Shown: in pieces, positions 13,485 through 25,163 of the stretch
How positions within the stretch are numbered: position 1 is the stretch's first letter
Layout: the number at the start of each line of letters is the position of its first letter
Translations under genes and position numbers: made by a program
Notes under the pieces: generated by a model
Seen by the model: the letters and a program-made list of their open reading frames with translations, nothing else
What the model was told of the DNA's origin: nothing
The model's database searches: none
DNA from: Panulirus ornatus
Taxonomy: Eukaryota > Arthropoda > Malacostraca > Decapoda > Palinuridae
DNA length: 64,000 nucleotides
NCBI RefSeq assembly: GCF_036320965.1
Contig: NC_092225.1
Location: 81,580,113-81,644,112, forward strand
Reading direction: 5' to 3'

Positions 13485-13714
13485 TGACAGGAACCACCAG
13501 CCCACACCTGACCACGTCCCATGATCTCCCAGCCCACACTTCTCTCTGTGTACAGTGTGTCCAGTTCAAAAGAATCGTCACAAACTGGCCAGAGAAAATG
13601 CCTTGACAACACTGTGCAGCTCTTGTAGGCTAATGATGCATCAAACAGAACTGGGAATTAATTACCAGAAAGACTGGATGCTTTGACGTGTTCTAGCTTT
13701 CTACGCTGCGTGCG

Positions 13715-13780
<66 letters not shown>

Positions 13781-13933
13781 TCGAGCGAGATGTTACACTT
13801 CGAAGTAACTCCGAACTACAGAAGAAAAAATCAGTACTCCAAGAGCGACCACATGACTCTAGAACCCGGAACCAAGATTCTGCTCAGTCGAATCGGAAAG
13901 AAATTCTTACGATATTCATAAGACGTGACCTAG

Positions 13934-13934
<1 letters not shown>

Positions 13935-13997
<63 letters not shown>
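13935..13997. repeat. (GA)n-(GACA)n compound microsatellite
   Basis: GA units to about 13970, then GACA tetranucleotides. It lies between the end of duplication copy 2 and the intron leading to the coding exon. Confidence 0.9.
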
Positions 13998-13999
<2 letters not shown>

Positions 14000-14328
14000 G
14001 AGACAGTGCTTACGTACGAGTACCAAAGATGAGATTTAGCCGTATTGACCGAGCTAGCGAGAGTGAGTGTGTGCAGAGTTAGGTCAAAGTGAGGGTAATG
14101 TTCACCAACTCGGACGTAAGACCTGTACATGACACCTCACCATGAGTACTTATTCCTTATCTCTATCCTTTCTGGTTATGTGCAACACTATAGAGGTCCA
14201 GCAGACGAGTGTTTGGGTCTCCTGTACTACTGTTTTTAAAGATACGATGATGTATGTCATTACGTAATGATGTATTGAGTGTGCGAGTATGTTACAGTGG
14301 TGTTGAGTGTGCGGGTGTGTTACAGTGA

Positions 14329-14352
14329 CTTTATGTTGTACTTTTCTTGCAG
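14329..14352 (+). other. 3' splice acceptor of the TGF-beta-type gene
   Basis: A pyrimidine-rich stretch ends tacttttcttgcag with AG at 14351-14352, and a branch-point-like tgac is near 14329. An in-frame ATG at 14307 lies upstream of this acceptor in GT-rich, noncoding-looking sequence, so the coding exon most likely starts at 14353. The acceptor splits a codon, so the exon begins at codon position 2. Confidence 0.75.
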
Positions 14353-15209
14353 GAGGGCGGCGGAGCGCGACCGTGGAGGGCCAGGTGGTTCATTTCCATG
14401 TGGCGGTACCCGTGCGACGCGTGTACCACCACGAGCACGGCGTGAAGGAGGCGACGTGTCGTTTGTGGAAGACGGGCGGACCAGCGCCCCAGGACCCAGC
14501 CCACGACACAGTGACAGTCAGCCTCTACCAGATGAACAGCCTTGGTCGTCGTCGTCGCCGTCGCAAACAGCAGCCTGTCTTGATCCGGTCGTTGAATGTG
14601 TCGGTGACGGGCGACGAGTGGCTGTCCGTGGATGTGACGGAGGCGGTGCAGGAGTGGTTGGGGGCGCCGCGGGATGAGGCTGGCGTCCTCATCCAGTGCC
14701 CCGACTGCGCCGCCGCGGGGGTCACCATCCATACGGGAGCAGACACCTCCAACACCACCTACGTGCCCACGCTGGACGTGCAGACGCAGGTGCCGGCCGG
14801 GCGGAGGGTCAAGCGGTCGCCAGATCTGTCTCGCGCCACCAAGGCCAAGTGGCGACATCGCGGCGACTGTCGCGAAACGAACTCCAACGGGCGTCGTCGC
14901 CGGTCCCGCTGCTGCCGACGCTCCATGAAGGTGCGCTTCAGTGACCTTCCTGACTTTGATTTCGTCCAGTCTCCTGACGATTTCGACGCATTCTACTGCA
15001 GTGGAAGATGTCCTCCTCGCTACAACCCAGCCAACGAGCACGCATTGCTACAGTCACTCCTGAAGATGAAACACAAGAAGAAGATCCCGAGGCCGTGCTG
15101 CGCTCCCACCGCCCTCAAGGGACTCCTCATACTCCATTTTAATGAATTCGGCAAGCTGGCCACCACGTACTGGGACGACATGATCGTCACAGAGTGTGGC
15201 TGTGCCTGA
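14353..15209 (+). CDS. mav: TGF-beta superfamily ligand, maverick-like; terminal coding exon (5' partial)
   Basis: This exon encodes the C-terminal part of a secreted dimeric growth factor acting through type I/II serine/threonine kinase receptors and Smads. About 150 prodomain residues come first, with the family motif LSVDVTEAVQEWL (about 14622-14660) and N-glycosylation sequons NVS (14595) and NTT (14751). A proprotein-convertase site RRVKR is encoded at 14802-14816, leaving a 130-residue mature domain. That domain has nine cysteines: C at 14868, CC at 14910, C at 14997 and 15009 (CSGRC), CC at 15096 and CGC at 15195-15203. The first C of the 15096 pair is the expected inter-chain cysteine. 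The block CPPRYNPANEHALLQSLL and PRPCCAP resemble my recollection of arthropod Maverick; activin- or TGF-beta-like identity is the alternative. Signal peptide and N-terminal prodomain must be in upstream exons not identified here. The exon is GC-rich compared with its flanks and is intact to the TGA. Confidence 0.85.
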
Positions 15210-15859
15210 GTGTGGCGGCCACCGTCCGTCTTAGTCTCATAGCAGCAGGAGGCCGGGTTGAGCCCCGCCTCGGAGGGTGCCCTCAGCAGCAGCAGCAGCA
15301 ACAGGGGCGTCCTCACTAGTCACTCCCACTACGCTTCCTGAACCGGCAGGGCAGTGTGGCCCAAGGGTCAGCACCAGTGCTCCTCCCTCACCTGCCGGGG
15401 GCCTGTAGGTGCCCGGTGCCTCGCCGTGTCACCCACAATGTGCTCCGTGTTCTCGTGTTCATACGTACACTGCGGTGTTCCGCACCTGTGTTCCGTGTAC
15501 GTGAGTTAGTTCCTCCATACATCATGGTGTTCCTTAGTTGCCTGACATCCTAGAGAAGGACCTTACATTCCGCTGTGTCAGGCGGGGGTGTGATGTGTAG
15601 CAGTGAACAGTACTGTACTACCCCGTCAACCCAGCGCCTACCTCCCCCGCCAACCCAACGCCTCAACCGTCAATCCAGCAACCTCCCTCCCCCGCCAATT
15701 CATCCCCTTCTGTCCAGCGACCATTCTTTCCCTCACACCCTGTTAACTTTCTCCCCTGTCGACCCGCACAGCCCTCTATCCTCATAAACCTCATGCTAGC
15801 CACTCCCAGCAGATCTCCCTCACCACCATCACGCCAGTTCTTCCTGCCCTCACCCTAGC

Positions 15860-17490
15860 AGCAACCCTAGCCCCAACACCGCCCTTAACCCCAGCACCAT
15901 CCCCTGTCCTGATAACTACCCTCACCCTAACAGCATCCTTTGTCTTAGTAGCATCCTCTCACCTTACCACGGTTCCCGACCCTAGCGGCAGTCTTCACCA
16001 TACCAGCATCCCTCACCCTAGCTGCAGTCCTCGCCTTAGCAATGACTCTCGTCCCAGTAGGACCCCCCCTCACCCTTGCAATGTCCCTCACCGAAGACAC
16101 GTCTTTTACCTTAGTAACATCCCAAACTCTATCAGTGTCTCTTACCCTGGCATCATCCCCCACCCTATCGGCATACCTCACCGTAAGTGGCACCATAGCA
16201 GCAGTCCTCAGCCTGGTAGCATCCTCTGCCATAGAAACTTCCCACTTGCCTCACACCGAAGTACCATCACTCATACCAGCAACTCCCCTCACCTTAGCGA
16301 GGTTCCTCACCTTATCAGGGTCTCCTGCCACCGTAGCATCCCTCACCCTTGGAAAGTCCCCTAACCTGGCAGCATCCCTCACTCTGTCAAGGTCCCCCAG
16401 TCTAGGCAGATCCACAATTCTAGCAAGGTCCTCTACCTTTGAAGCATCCCTCACCTTAGCTTAGCAAGGCCCCCACTCTATCAGCATCCCTCACCCTAAC
16501 ACGTTCCCCCACCCTAGAAACATCGCTCACCCTAGCAAGGTCCCATACCCTGAAATCGTATCTCACCCTAGCAAGGTCCCAACCCTAGGAATGTCCCATA
16601 CCCTTGCAGCATCCCTCACCCTAGCAAGGCTTCCTACCCTCGGTGCTTCCCTCACTAGAAAGGTCTCTCATCCTAGCAAATTTCCCCACCCTAGAAATAT
16701 CGGTAACCTTAGCAAGGTCCCCCATCCAGGAAATTCCTCACCCTAGCAGGGCCCCTGATCCTCGTATGATCCCTCTCCCTAGGAAGGACCCCACCCTAGC
16801 AGCATCCTTCACCCTAGGAAGGACCCCAACCCCTAGCAGCATCCCTCACCCCAGGAAGGACCCCAACCTAGCAGCATCCCTCACCCTAGGAAGGACCCCA
16901 ACCTAGCAGCATCCCTCATCCCAGGAAGGACCCCAACCTAGCAGCATCCCTCACCCCAGGAAGGACCCCAACCTAGCAGCATCCCTCACCCCAGGAAGGA
17001 CCCCACCCTAGCAGCATCCCTCACCCTAGGAAGGACCCCAACCTAGCAGCATCCCTCATCCCAGGAAGGACCCGAACCTAGCAGCATCCCTCACCCCAGG
17101 AGGGTCCCTTACGAAGAAAGGTCCCTCACTTTAGCAGCATTCCTCACCCTAGCAAGGTTCCTTACCCAAGCACCATCCCTCGCCCAAGAAAGATCCCACA
17201 CCCTAGCAACATTCCTCATTTGAGCAGGGCCCCCTATCCTAGCAAAGTCCCCTACCCAAGAAATATCCCTCACCCCAGCAAATTCCCCTGGTGCAGCAGC
17301 ATCCTTCACCCTCGCAAGATCCTCTACCCTAGCAAGTTCCCTTATCCGAGCAGCATCCCTCACCCTAGCAGCATCCCTCATCCTCGCAAGATCCCTCACC
17401 CTGACAGCATCCCTCACCCTGGCAAGATCCCTCACCCTGACAGCATCCCTCACCCTGGCAAGATCCCTCACCTTAGCAAGATCCCCGTCC
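15860..17490. repeat. Degenerate minisatellite (ccctagcagcatccctcac-type) in the presumed 3' UTR
   Basis: Related blocks such as agcagcatccctcaccc and aggaaggaccccaaccta recur throughout. Between about 16765 and 17105 they form fairly regular ~35-bp units; elsewhere units are irregular and diverged. Open frames on both strands here (repeating arginine-valine-aspartate or proline-rich peptides) follow from the repeat, not from a gene. Confidence 0.85.
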
Positions 17491-18076
17491 CTAGCAGCAT
17501 CGATGGCTCACCCAACATGCTAGGTAGTGAGCTATGTGGTCCTTCCTCCATCCGTTCAGTGGTGCCACCACCTCCTCCTCCTCCTCCTCTGCTCTCACGG
17601 TCGCTGGACACTTTAAGTTGTCATGTTTGATGTTGTACAACCAAGCAGCAGCTGCGTCCTGGTGTTGCCTTTCGTTCTCTGTGACGTGACTCTCCACTCA
17701 GTTTATACTTTTATATGGAAACGGGTGTCATGATGTGTCGTCATCCTGTGACGTGGCACTGACGTCATTACTACATCATAAATGTGGGTGATTCTCCCCT
17801 CCCCTCCCCTCCCTTCCTCCTCCTTCCTCCTCCTCCTCCTCCTATTCCCTCTCTCTCAACCCCCCCTCCACCCCACCCCACAGTTTATTGTCAGTCATGC
17901 TGATGTTAAAGCTATTTTGAGCAGTATTGATTCAGTGTAATTAATGTTGTTTACCTGTGATAGATGTATGTCATGAATAGCGACCGAGTCTCTGGGCCAG
18001 ATTAAGTGTGATCTTATGTGCTCTGCAGTGCAATCTTTATTATTGGATCTATGTTAGCGAACCATATTGATAGGAG

Positions 18077-18082
18077 AATAAA
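18077..18082 (+). terminator. Candidate polyadenylation signal AATAAA
   Basis: First canonical hexamer downstream of the 15207 stop codon, followed by T-rich sequence around 18170-18200. It is a plausible 3' end for the maverick-like transcript but unproven. Confidence 0.4.
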
Positions 18083-18099
18083 TGGTTAGGCTAGTGTCA

Positions 18100-18555
18100 T
18101 GTAATCGAGCATTTAGGCTTTTGGAGTCTATGAATTCCTGTCTTCTCTGGCCTTGCTACCTGAGTGTGAATATTGGTTTTAATTCTTGTTTTTTTATTAA
18201 GTGCGATTCTTGGAGACCTGACGTGGGCCGTACTGAGGTGAGCTGGCCAGGGTGGGCATGTGTCCCCGCCTTACAGCAAGTCATTAAGGTTAACCGCTTA
18301 GCTTCTACAGAACCCCAGCTGCCCTCCACCTCCCCTTCCATCCCTACCCTCCCGCGACGCCCCCCCCCCCTTCCTAGCTTTCAGGGGTTCAGTTCCCTTC
18401 AGTCAATCAGTCAGTCAGTCAGACCCCCACAGAAGCGAACCTTCAGTCGGCCGAACGTCTTGTTTCATGAATTACTGCCTGACAGTTTCATGGCCTTCAG
18501 TTTCATTTTGGTGTATGTGTTTGAATGTCAACCTAGAGTTTAATGCAAATGTATA
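18100..18555. other. Noncoding sequence with no recognised element
   Basis: A polycytosine run near 18360 and a short (TCAG)n run near 18405 are the only notable features. Confidence 0.6.
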
Positions 18556-18559
18556 CCTC

Positions 18560-19140
18560 TCGTGGGGTGAAACACTGTGTTGTGTGTCACTCCTGGGCTG
18601 AAACACTGTCTTGCACACCTCCAGTTGTAATCCTACATATGGGTAGAATTCCAGTGATGAAACTGGTCATCATCATTCCAGTGGTGAAACACCTGTGTTT
18701 CATTCCAGTGGTGAAACACTATATTGTGCTTCGCTTTAGTGGTGAAACACAGTGTGGTGAGTCACCTTAGTGTTAAAACGTGTGTTGTGTGTCATTTAAG
18801 TAAAGAATTTTGTGTTGTATCATCTTAGAAGTGAAACACTAAGTTGTATGTCACCCATTAGTCAAACAACGCATTTTTGTCACCCTAGTTGTGAGACATA
18901 GTGTTGTGTGTGTCACCCTCCGGTGTGAGACGCAGCGTTGTGTACAACACCCTGGGTCAAACACTTCGTTGTGTGTCACCCTGAAGGTGGAACACTGCAT
19001 TTTGCATCACCCTAGTAGTGAAACACTACATTGTTAGTCACCCAGGTGGTGAAACAGTTTCTGTGTGTCATCCCAGCGGTGAAACTGGTGTGTGGAGCCT
19101 GCCAACGGTGAAACATTTTGTAGTGCGTCACTGGCATGGT
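18560..19140. repeat. Degenerate ~33-bp minisatellite
   Basis: Diverged units built on ggtgaaacact, tgttgtgtgtcaccc and ctagtg recur about 17 times. Divergence is much higher than in the arrays at 5-6 kb, suggesting an older array. Confidence 0.8.
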
Positions 19141-19145
19141 GAACA

Positions 19146-21448
19146 TGCTTGGGGATGACCTCTGGCGGAACACGGTGTTCTTGTGTAGCCAGTGCCCGCC
19201 ACGGTGTGCTTGTGTTGCCCTCATGATACACCGAAAAGTTCCCCTCTTAGTAAACCAAAAAATGTAGATGTTAGGTGGCAGCAGTGAGGCAGTCTGCGGG
19301 ACATGGAGGCGATGTGTGGGTCCCACGCCGCCCCACGCATGTCTGCCTGGCTCCCTCACCTGCCAGACGGAGAACTATTGTAAAGGACACACTCGTCTTA
19401 TCAACGTGGCAGGGCGCACCTGGGAGCTGAGTACCAATCTCTTAACCATTGCCAAAGACTGTGTCCCTCGTGGTCACCACATTCTGAACCTTCAAAGTAA
19501 ACCGGTTGTAGACACAGAGAAAGAATGTCTTGTACGAGAGTTTTAGACACTTTAGCAGAGCCAGCCACGCTTGGCATCTGAAGAAAATGAAGCCGATGAC
19601 AGCGTAAGCTATGGTAAGCTGAGGTGGTTTGCTCGTAAGATTAGTTTTCATCGACATTTACGTCCACGGATGTTTCATTTACATACTTTTCTGTAGTTTG
19701 TAGCAAGAAAAATTTGATGTACTTTTCTATACCTTGGGTGTACCAAGAAACATAATCTTAAGTTCGAGTCTTTAAAATATACTTTTGTAGTATGATATTC
19801 TCTGTAGAATTCTTTTCATTGAGACTAGAATAATTCTGCCTTGGTTATCAAATTCTTCAAAACATGTCATAACATTAGGAAGGAGTAAGAAAGCCAAGTG
19901 CAAAAAAACAATAGACGGTGTTTGGTGATGGCCAGGCAGGGCTGGATGAGTCTGGTACTTAGCCGTCATTTGTAGTCTTCGTGCGGGTGAAACCCCGGTT
20001 TGAACGCAACCGTCAATGTCAAACGATCTCCAGTGTAGAGTGAGATCGTCCGGTATCATTATATCTGGTGATAGTGACTTTACTACCAGCGCTAAACGTG
20101 GACGTATCCACACGTCTGCCAGGTGTTCAGGCCCACTGATACCGTCTGTCCCGAGTGGGTACCTTCCAAGAACGATTTCGAACCAGATTTTACCTCAGGA
20201 TATACAGTTGGGCAACGTAAGGTAAAAGAACAGCTGGGTGGACAGACGGACCCAAGGTGAGACCTTAGTGGAAGGGACACAATAGCCTACCATCATGCTA
20301 CTCAACACCACCACCAGTTTGAACCTAAAGAAAAGAATCATAAGGCGCTGATCCTATTCATCGGAAAAAACGATTTGCTAAACCTGATCATGATTCGTGA
20401 TTGTGAGTAGGCAAGTAGTAAGAGGTCTTCACCCACGGACGTCAAGAAGTAGTTGTTGCCGTGGGTGGAGGCGCGCGACTCTCAACTCGAGGGCACTATT
20501 GACACTATATCTGTGGTAGACGTCGAACACACAACCAGTAGATGGATGTCATCCAGAGGAAGACATTTTCACGTAGTTTCCAACTTCCACTTAGTGTAGT
20601 TCCAGAGATGTTCTGGGAGACAGCAGGCAATAGAAGCAGGGCCGAGGGCTCCCCGTCTCCCTGACCTGCTGGTCTGGTGAGGGGTAGTACACACTGCCCT
20701 GACAGCCCTGTTCCCCAGCGTCGCCTGCCCACCCTGCGTCCGCCACTCTCTCCCTTCATGCAGTTTTCGTAGATTTTATCTTTTTTTTTTGTTCTTTTTT
20801 TTCTGGTGGGGTCGTCTCGGGTACTGCCTGAGTCTCCCCAGGCGTGGCCCGGGCTGGCTCCACACGACGACCACCCCGCGCCTGCTCCACGCCCGACTGT
20901 CGTGGCGTCAGGTCGGGGAGGTCCCCGCGCAGGGAGGGAGTTGCGGACCTTCCCGTGGACGACGCTAGGGCGGGAGTACCTCTGTACTGGCAGGGTCTCG
21001 CCAGCGTATACATACACTTTGAAGTATGTGTGTGTGTATATATACTTGTATACATACGTACATTACAACACTCATTAGGTCAGGGACAAGCGAGGTCAAA
21101 GGTCAGAAGTCTGGCAATCTTGAGGGTGAGTTACGCCCGCCAGAAAACGTGTGGCCGACCGCTGGCGGGCTCGGCGACGCGCTGATTCCTGTGATAGTGT
21201 TCCTAGTCATAAGGCAAGGTAGCCTCCCCGTCCCCTCCTCCCTTCACCCCCGACCCTCTCCCTACTCCCCCAGTCCCTGTAGAACTACGTCTCCCTGGAC
21301 ACGTGACGGGTCACTGACATACTCCAACATATCTCGACATATCCTTTACCTGGGACGTCGGACTCTCCGGCATATCAGCTTCGCCTTCAGTCACTTGCGG
21401 CTACTGTGTTCACGGACTGGCCGTACTTCTAATCGTAGTCGTATTTAC

Positions 21449-21450
<2 letters not shown>
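19146..21450. other. Noncoding stretch, nothing recognised
   Basis: I found no coding exon, RNA gene or transposon that I can support. Open frames here are short or of low-complexity composition. Confidence 0.5.

Positions 21451-21453
<3 letters not shown>

Positions 21454-21519
<66 letters not shown>
21454..21519. repeat. (TA)n microsatellite
   Basis: About 33 TA units with no element attached to either side. Confidence 0.95.
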
Positions 21520-21520
<1 letters not shown>

Positions 21521-23430
21521 CATAGAACGGCAGAGGGCAGGCAACGTGCTTTGCTCACAATGAGTTTCGATTCATTTCCAATGTTGTTCCCGGAGGCCAG
21601 CTACGTCCCCACTTGGTTCCCCTTCCCCCAGCAGTGCGCCCCCACTGCTCCTCCCCCTCGACTATCCTTGCCACCGCCGAGGCGCAGGTCGTGAAGAGTG
21701 TAGCTAGCACCAGGTGAACTGTCCCAGACGTAATCATTGAACAGATCCAAACCGCTGGATCCATGATTTAAATGACGCTAATCGCTCTTTATGTTCTATA
21801 TAGAATCAAACAAGTTGCGTTTGTATATATTCACTTGTTCTCTGTTTGAGAAGGAATACTATTTATGTGAAACAGTATTTTTATCCATAAAATATTTACT
21901 TTACTGCAGTGTGTAAACAGACGATAACCTCGGAGTTCAGTAGGTCAAGGGCCAGCCCCTGGGGTTGATGGTTCAGGGGTGGTGCCGGGTTGAGCGGCCT
22001 CTGGTGTATCGTCAGGTGGGTGTCTCGCATATTGTGATGCTTCATGATGTTAACATCTTACTAGAATTGTGATTTATTATATTATTTTAGTTATTATTCT
22101 TATTTATGATACAATGCTGTACATACTATGATTTGCTAATTATTCAGGTTGTATATGTTGGCACAAACAGTAACTTAAGACTCCTTTCCAAAGATCAACA
22201 AATGCTGCTTCCTGTTATAAAGTATTTTTGTATATTAATCTAATATAAAAAAGAACGATAAAACGATGGACCATCCTCTTTTGTGTAACTTCATTTGCTC
22301 TGACTCCATGACCTGCTGGACACCACCCCTGGTGTACAGGTTCATAACGCTGTGTTTCGTTTCTCTTTTGTTTTGTGTCGTGGTCTTCACGGCTCGAGGG
22401 TCCATCATCTATAGATCTGTCATATCAGTTATTATACTTGAAACCTCAGTGATGTGGGCATATCATTAGGTGATTACTGATGTTTTGACGGTGGAGTTCA
22501 GGGGCAGAAAGTTGAGAGGTTATACCCTTGAAAATATATAATACGTAAAGAACATCTTTTTTATATCAATCTACAGAAAGAAACATCTCACTTATTTTGT
22601 ACAAAATACAGACTGATTCATCAATTTGGGTTTGCCACAACATTTTGTTTTTCCTTACAAAATGTCATAATTTTTACCTTCCAACTTGGCATAATCTCCT
22701 GTTCCTAATGATATATTTAACACTGTTAAGTCTATTTCTACCCCTGAAAATCTACCAGGCTAAGAAAGTCTATTATTATATTTTGCATAAATCCAGTGTG
22801 TAAAGAAATTCTGAGATATTATCCTCTTGAGAAAGAAGTGTATAAATTATCGTAACATAAAAATGCCAATGAAATTCAATCAAATACTGGTTGAGGATGA
22901 CGAGAAGGTGGCGTTGAGGAACAGCCAAAGAGTAGGTTGCCTGGCGTTGATGACGGGAGCCGGTGTTAGGGGAAGTAATTGAGTGATTTTCGTTGTATTA
23001 AAAGACTTTCAATTGACCGTAAACGCCGCTTTGTAAACACATGTATAGACACACATACGGAATTCCAAACCCTCTTGGATATTGTAGGTAGTTTAGTGCC
23101 TCCTCCGAGTTGTTTCTTTGTCAGGTGGTCCAACCTAAACGACGGACGACCCCCGACCTGGGCCACAGCAGGTTTGGTCGTGATCCACCGGCCTGTTCGT
23201 GCCAGTAAACCAACCACATCAGCCCCACCAGGTGTAGTCAGCGTGCTGTCTGATCATACTCAGGAAAACTTCATTGGGTTTCCTTATATTTCATTTTGAA
23301 CCATGTACGATGTAACTAGTCCTTGGTCATCGTTTTCCTTCATATAGGGGAAAACCCTCATGTTTGCTCATTGCTTTAAGGAAACCAGAATATACCATCT
23401 CTACACTCTGCCTTAGTACATGTATTTCTT
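21520..23430. other. Noncoding stretch, nothing recognised
   Basis: AT-rich in 22020-22860. No coding or transposon resemblance that I can support. Confidence 0.5.

Positions 23431-23433
<3 letters not shown>

Positions 23434-23522
<89 letters not shown>
23434..23522. repeat. (CT)n-(CA)n compound microsatellite
   Basis: CT units to about 23502, then CA units, directly abutting the head of a SINE. Confidence 0.95.
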
Positions 23523-23668
23523 GGGCGTAGTGGATAGCATCGTTGATCATGGCACTTGCGCGGGTTCGTCCTCCTCCGTGTCCTGGCCTCGGTGCTCGGC
23601 CCACAGCCAGCCCACCTGTTCATTCTCCCTTCGGGGTTGGTCGATAAATGGGTACCTGGCTTAGGCTG
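23516..23668 (+). mobile_element. tRNA-derived SINE, diverged copy
   Basis: An A-box-like gcgtagtggatagcatc is followed by gcgggttcgtcc, a degraded B box. The tail cccacctgttcattctcc plus ggtcgataaatgggtacc is shared with the copy at 51015-51190. No target duplication is obvious because it abuts a CA tract. Confidence 0.65.
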
Positions 23669-23702
23669 GTGTGTGTGTGTATACACACATAAGATTGAAG
23701 AC

Positions 23703-23705
<3 letters not shown>

Positions 23706-23786
<81 letters not shown>

Positions 23787-23835
23787 TAAGAGACGGGTCC
23801 ACACGCCTGTCATACTTTCTTACCATAACACACAC

Positions 23836-23914
<79 letters not shown>
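23706..23914. repeat. Two (TA)n tracts separated by 55 bp
   Basis: TA runs at about 23706-23782 and 23838-23914. The spacer contains a short CA run but no recognisable element. Confidence 0.9.
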
Positions 23915-23916
<2 letters not shown>

Positions 23917-24176
23917 CGAATACTTACTAAGGACTTGGTGTATGCATGTGTCTCTCCTGCTCTGTAAGCTTCGTGTTCTCAAGAGGATAAAAAAGATTTA
24001 TAACATTGGCAACTCATGTAAACAAATTGTTGAATAAAAAAAAAGAATAATTTTTGTAAAAGATTCCGCTCGAATAATATATCACATTTTACTAATATGT
24101 ATTTTATTCCTTCCTGACCTTCCTATACACTTAGGGAAAACATGGAAATGGTTTCGATTTACTGCACACACACACA

Positions 24177-24253
<77 letters not shown>

Positions 24254-24448
24254 TTTACCGGTTTCACCTACATGAGGTTACACCACGGGTGAAAAAGGTA
24301 TTTTGGCGAGGCTGTATCCCGAAGTACAGTCTCAGCAAAGAACTTCTCACATAAAAAGGAGTCTGTTATTTCCCTGCTACTGGAAGTAGCGCAGCCTTGG
24401 GCCGAAGAAAACCCTGGAAAGGTCTTGGCTAGAACCAGGACCCCCTTC

Positions 24449-24496
<48 letters not shown>

Positions 24497-24918
24497 GACA
24501 ATCCTGTGGATGAATAGACACATAAAAGCAGAGGAGAAATGCAATTGTACCTGAAAGATCTTCCTTTTATCACATCTTGAGACAAACTGACAAGAATATA
24601 ATACAAACTTGTTTAATATCTAAAACTTTCGATCAAAACAAGTATTATGTCCCATGACCACTTTCCCTGTGATCCAATAACATCAGATTTGGAACGTAGG
24701 AGGTTTCCGTCCTGTTGACCTGTTATAACCTAACCTGTCAGTCAGGTATGTAAAGGGATCCTGCCCGGTCGACCTGACTTGTCAGTCATGCTTAATTAAC
24801 CCCACACTGACTGACCTGAGTTTCGCCTGTGTATGTTACTTGTTCACTTTCTGTCAGTATGACTGAAGGTGTGATAAACGAAAGATCCTGCAGCTACAAT
24901 TTCATTCTCCGGTAGTTG

Positions 24919-24920
<2 letters not shown>
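23915..24920. other. Noncoding sequence with two further (TA)n tracts
   Basis: TA tracts at 24181-24241 (flanked by CA on the left and GT on the right) and 24452-24493. The rest holds nothing I recognise. Confidence 0.7.

Positions 24921-25004
<84 letters not shown>
24921..25004. repeat. (TA)n tract flanking the SINE-T cluster
   Basis: About 42 AT units. It forms the left flank of the SINE-T copy at 25005-25092; the right flank is another TA tract (25092-25146). Confidence 0.95.
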
Positions 25005-25006
<2 letters not shown>

Positions 25007-25089
25007 TTCTTTTCTTTCATACTATTCGCCATTTCCCACGTTAGCGAGGTAGCGTTAAGAACAGAGGACTGGGCCTTTGAGGGGATATC

Positions 25090-25092
<3 letters not shown>
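25005..25092 (-). mobile_element. SINE-T copy 1 (5'-truncated, minus strand)
   Basis: Read on the minus strand this is the 3' end of the element seen at 25147-25408. It ends in the terminal stem-loop (gctacctcgctaacgtggga), then tagtatgaaagaaaag and (TA)n. It lies between two TA tracts. SINE-T is a name used only here. Confidence 0.8.

Positions 25093-25146
<54 letters not shown>

Positions 25147-25163
<17 letters not shown>

Larger units (their letters stand above)
7066..13916. repeat. 6.9-kb tandem duplication, copy 2
   Basis: This is the second direct copy. It is about 136 bp shorter, mostly because its 20/60-bp minisatellite has two fewer 60-bp units. Homology to copy 1 ends after the bases cttacgatat at 13907-13916. 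Copy 1 goes straight into (GA)n there, whereas copy 2 continues tcataagacgtgacc before its own GA tract. The copy ends about 440 bp before the coding exon at 14353, so it probably lies in the upstream intron of that gene. It could also be an assembly duplication, but scattered base differences argue for two real copies or two haplotypes. Confidence 0.95.
15210..18100 (+). other. Presumed 3' UTR of the maverick-like gene
   Basis: No further coding resemblance follows the stop at 15207-15209. The first AATAAA on this strand is at 18077-18082, so the UTR would be about 2.9 kb. It includes a short CAG run (15285-15302), C-rich sequence, and the degenerate minisatellite 15860-17490. The extent is inference; no transcript data are available. 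Confidence 0.45.

Noticed and set aside
14307..14352. ATG at 14307 as the true start of the growth-factor protein
   Set aside because: The first 15 codons lie in GT-rich sequence before a good splice acceptor. They do not make a convincing signal peptide and would leave a truncated prodomain.
14331..15041. 236-codon minus-strand frame opposite the growth-factor exon
   Set aside because: It is the shadow of the GC-rich plus-strand exon and shows no family motif of its own.
15945..17471. Minus-strand RVRDxARV-type repeated frames
   Set aside because: They are translations of the degenerate minisatellite in the presumed 3' UTR, broken into several frames.
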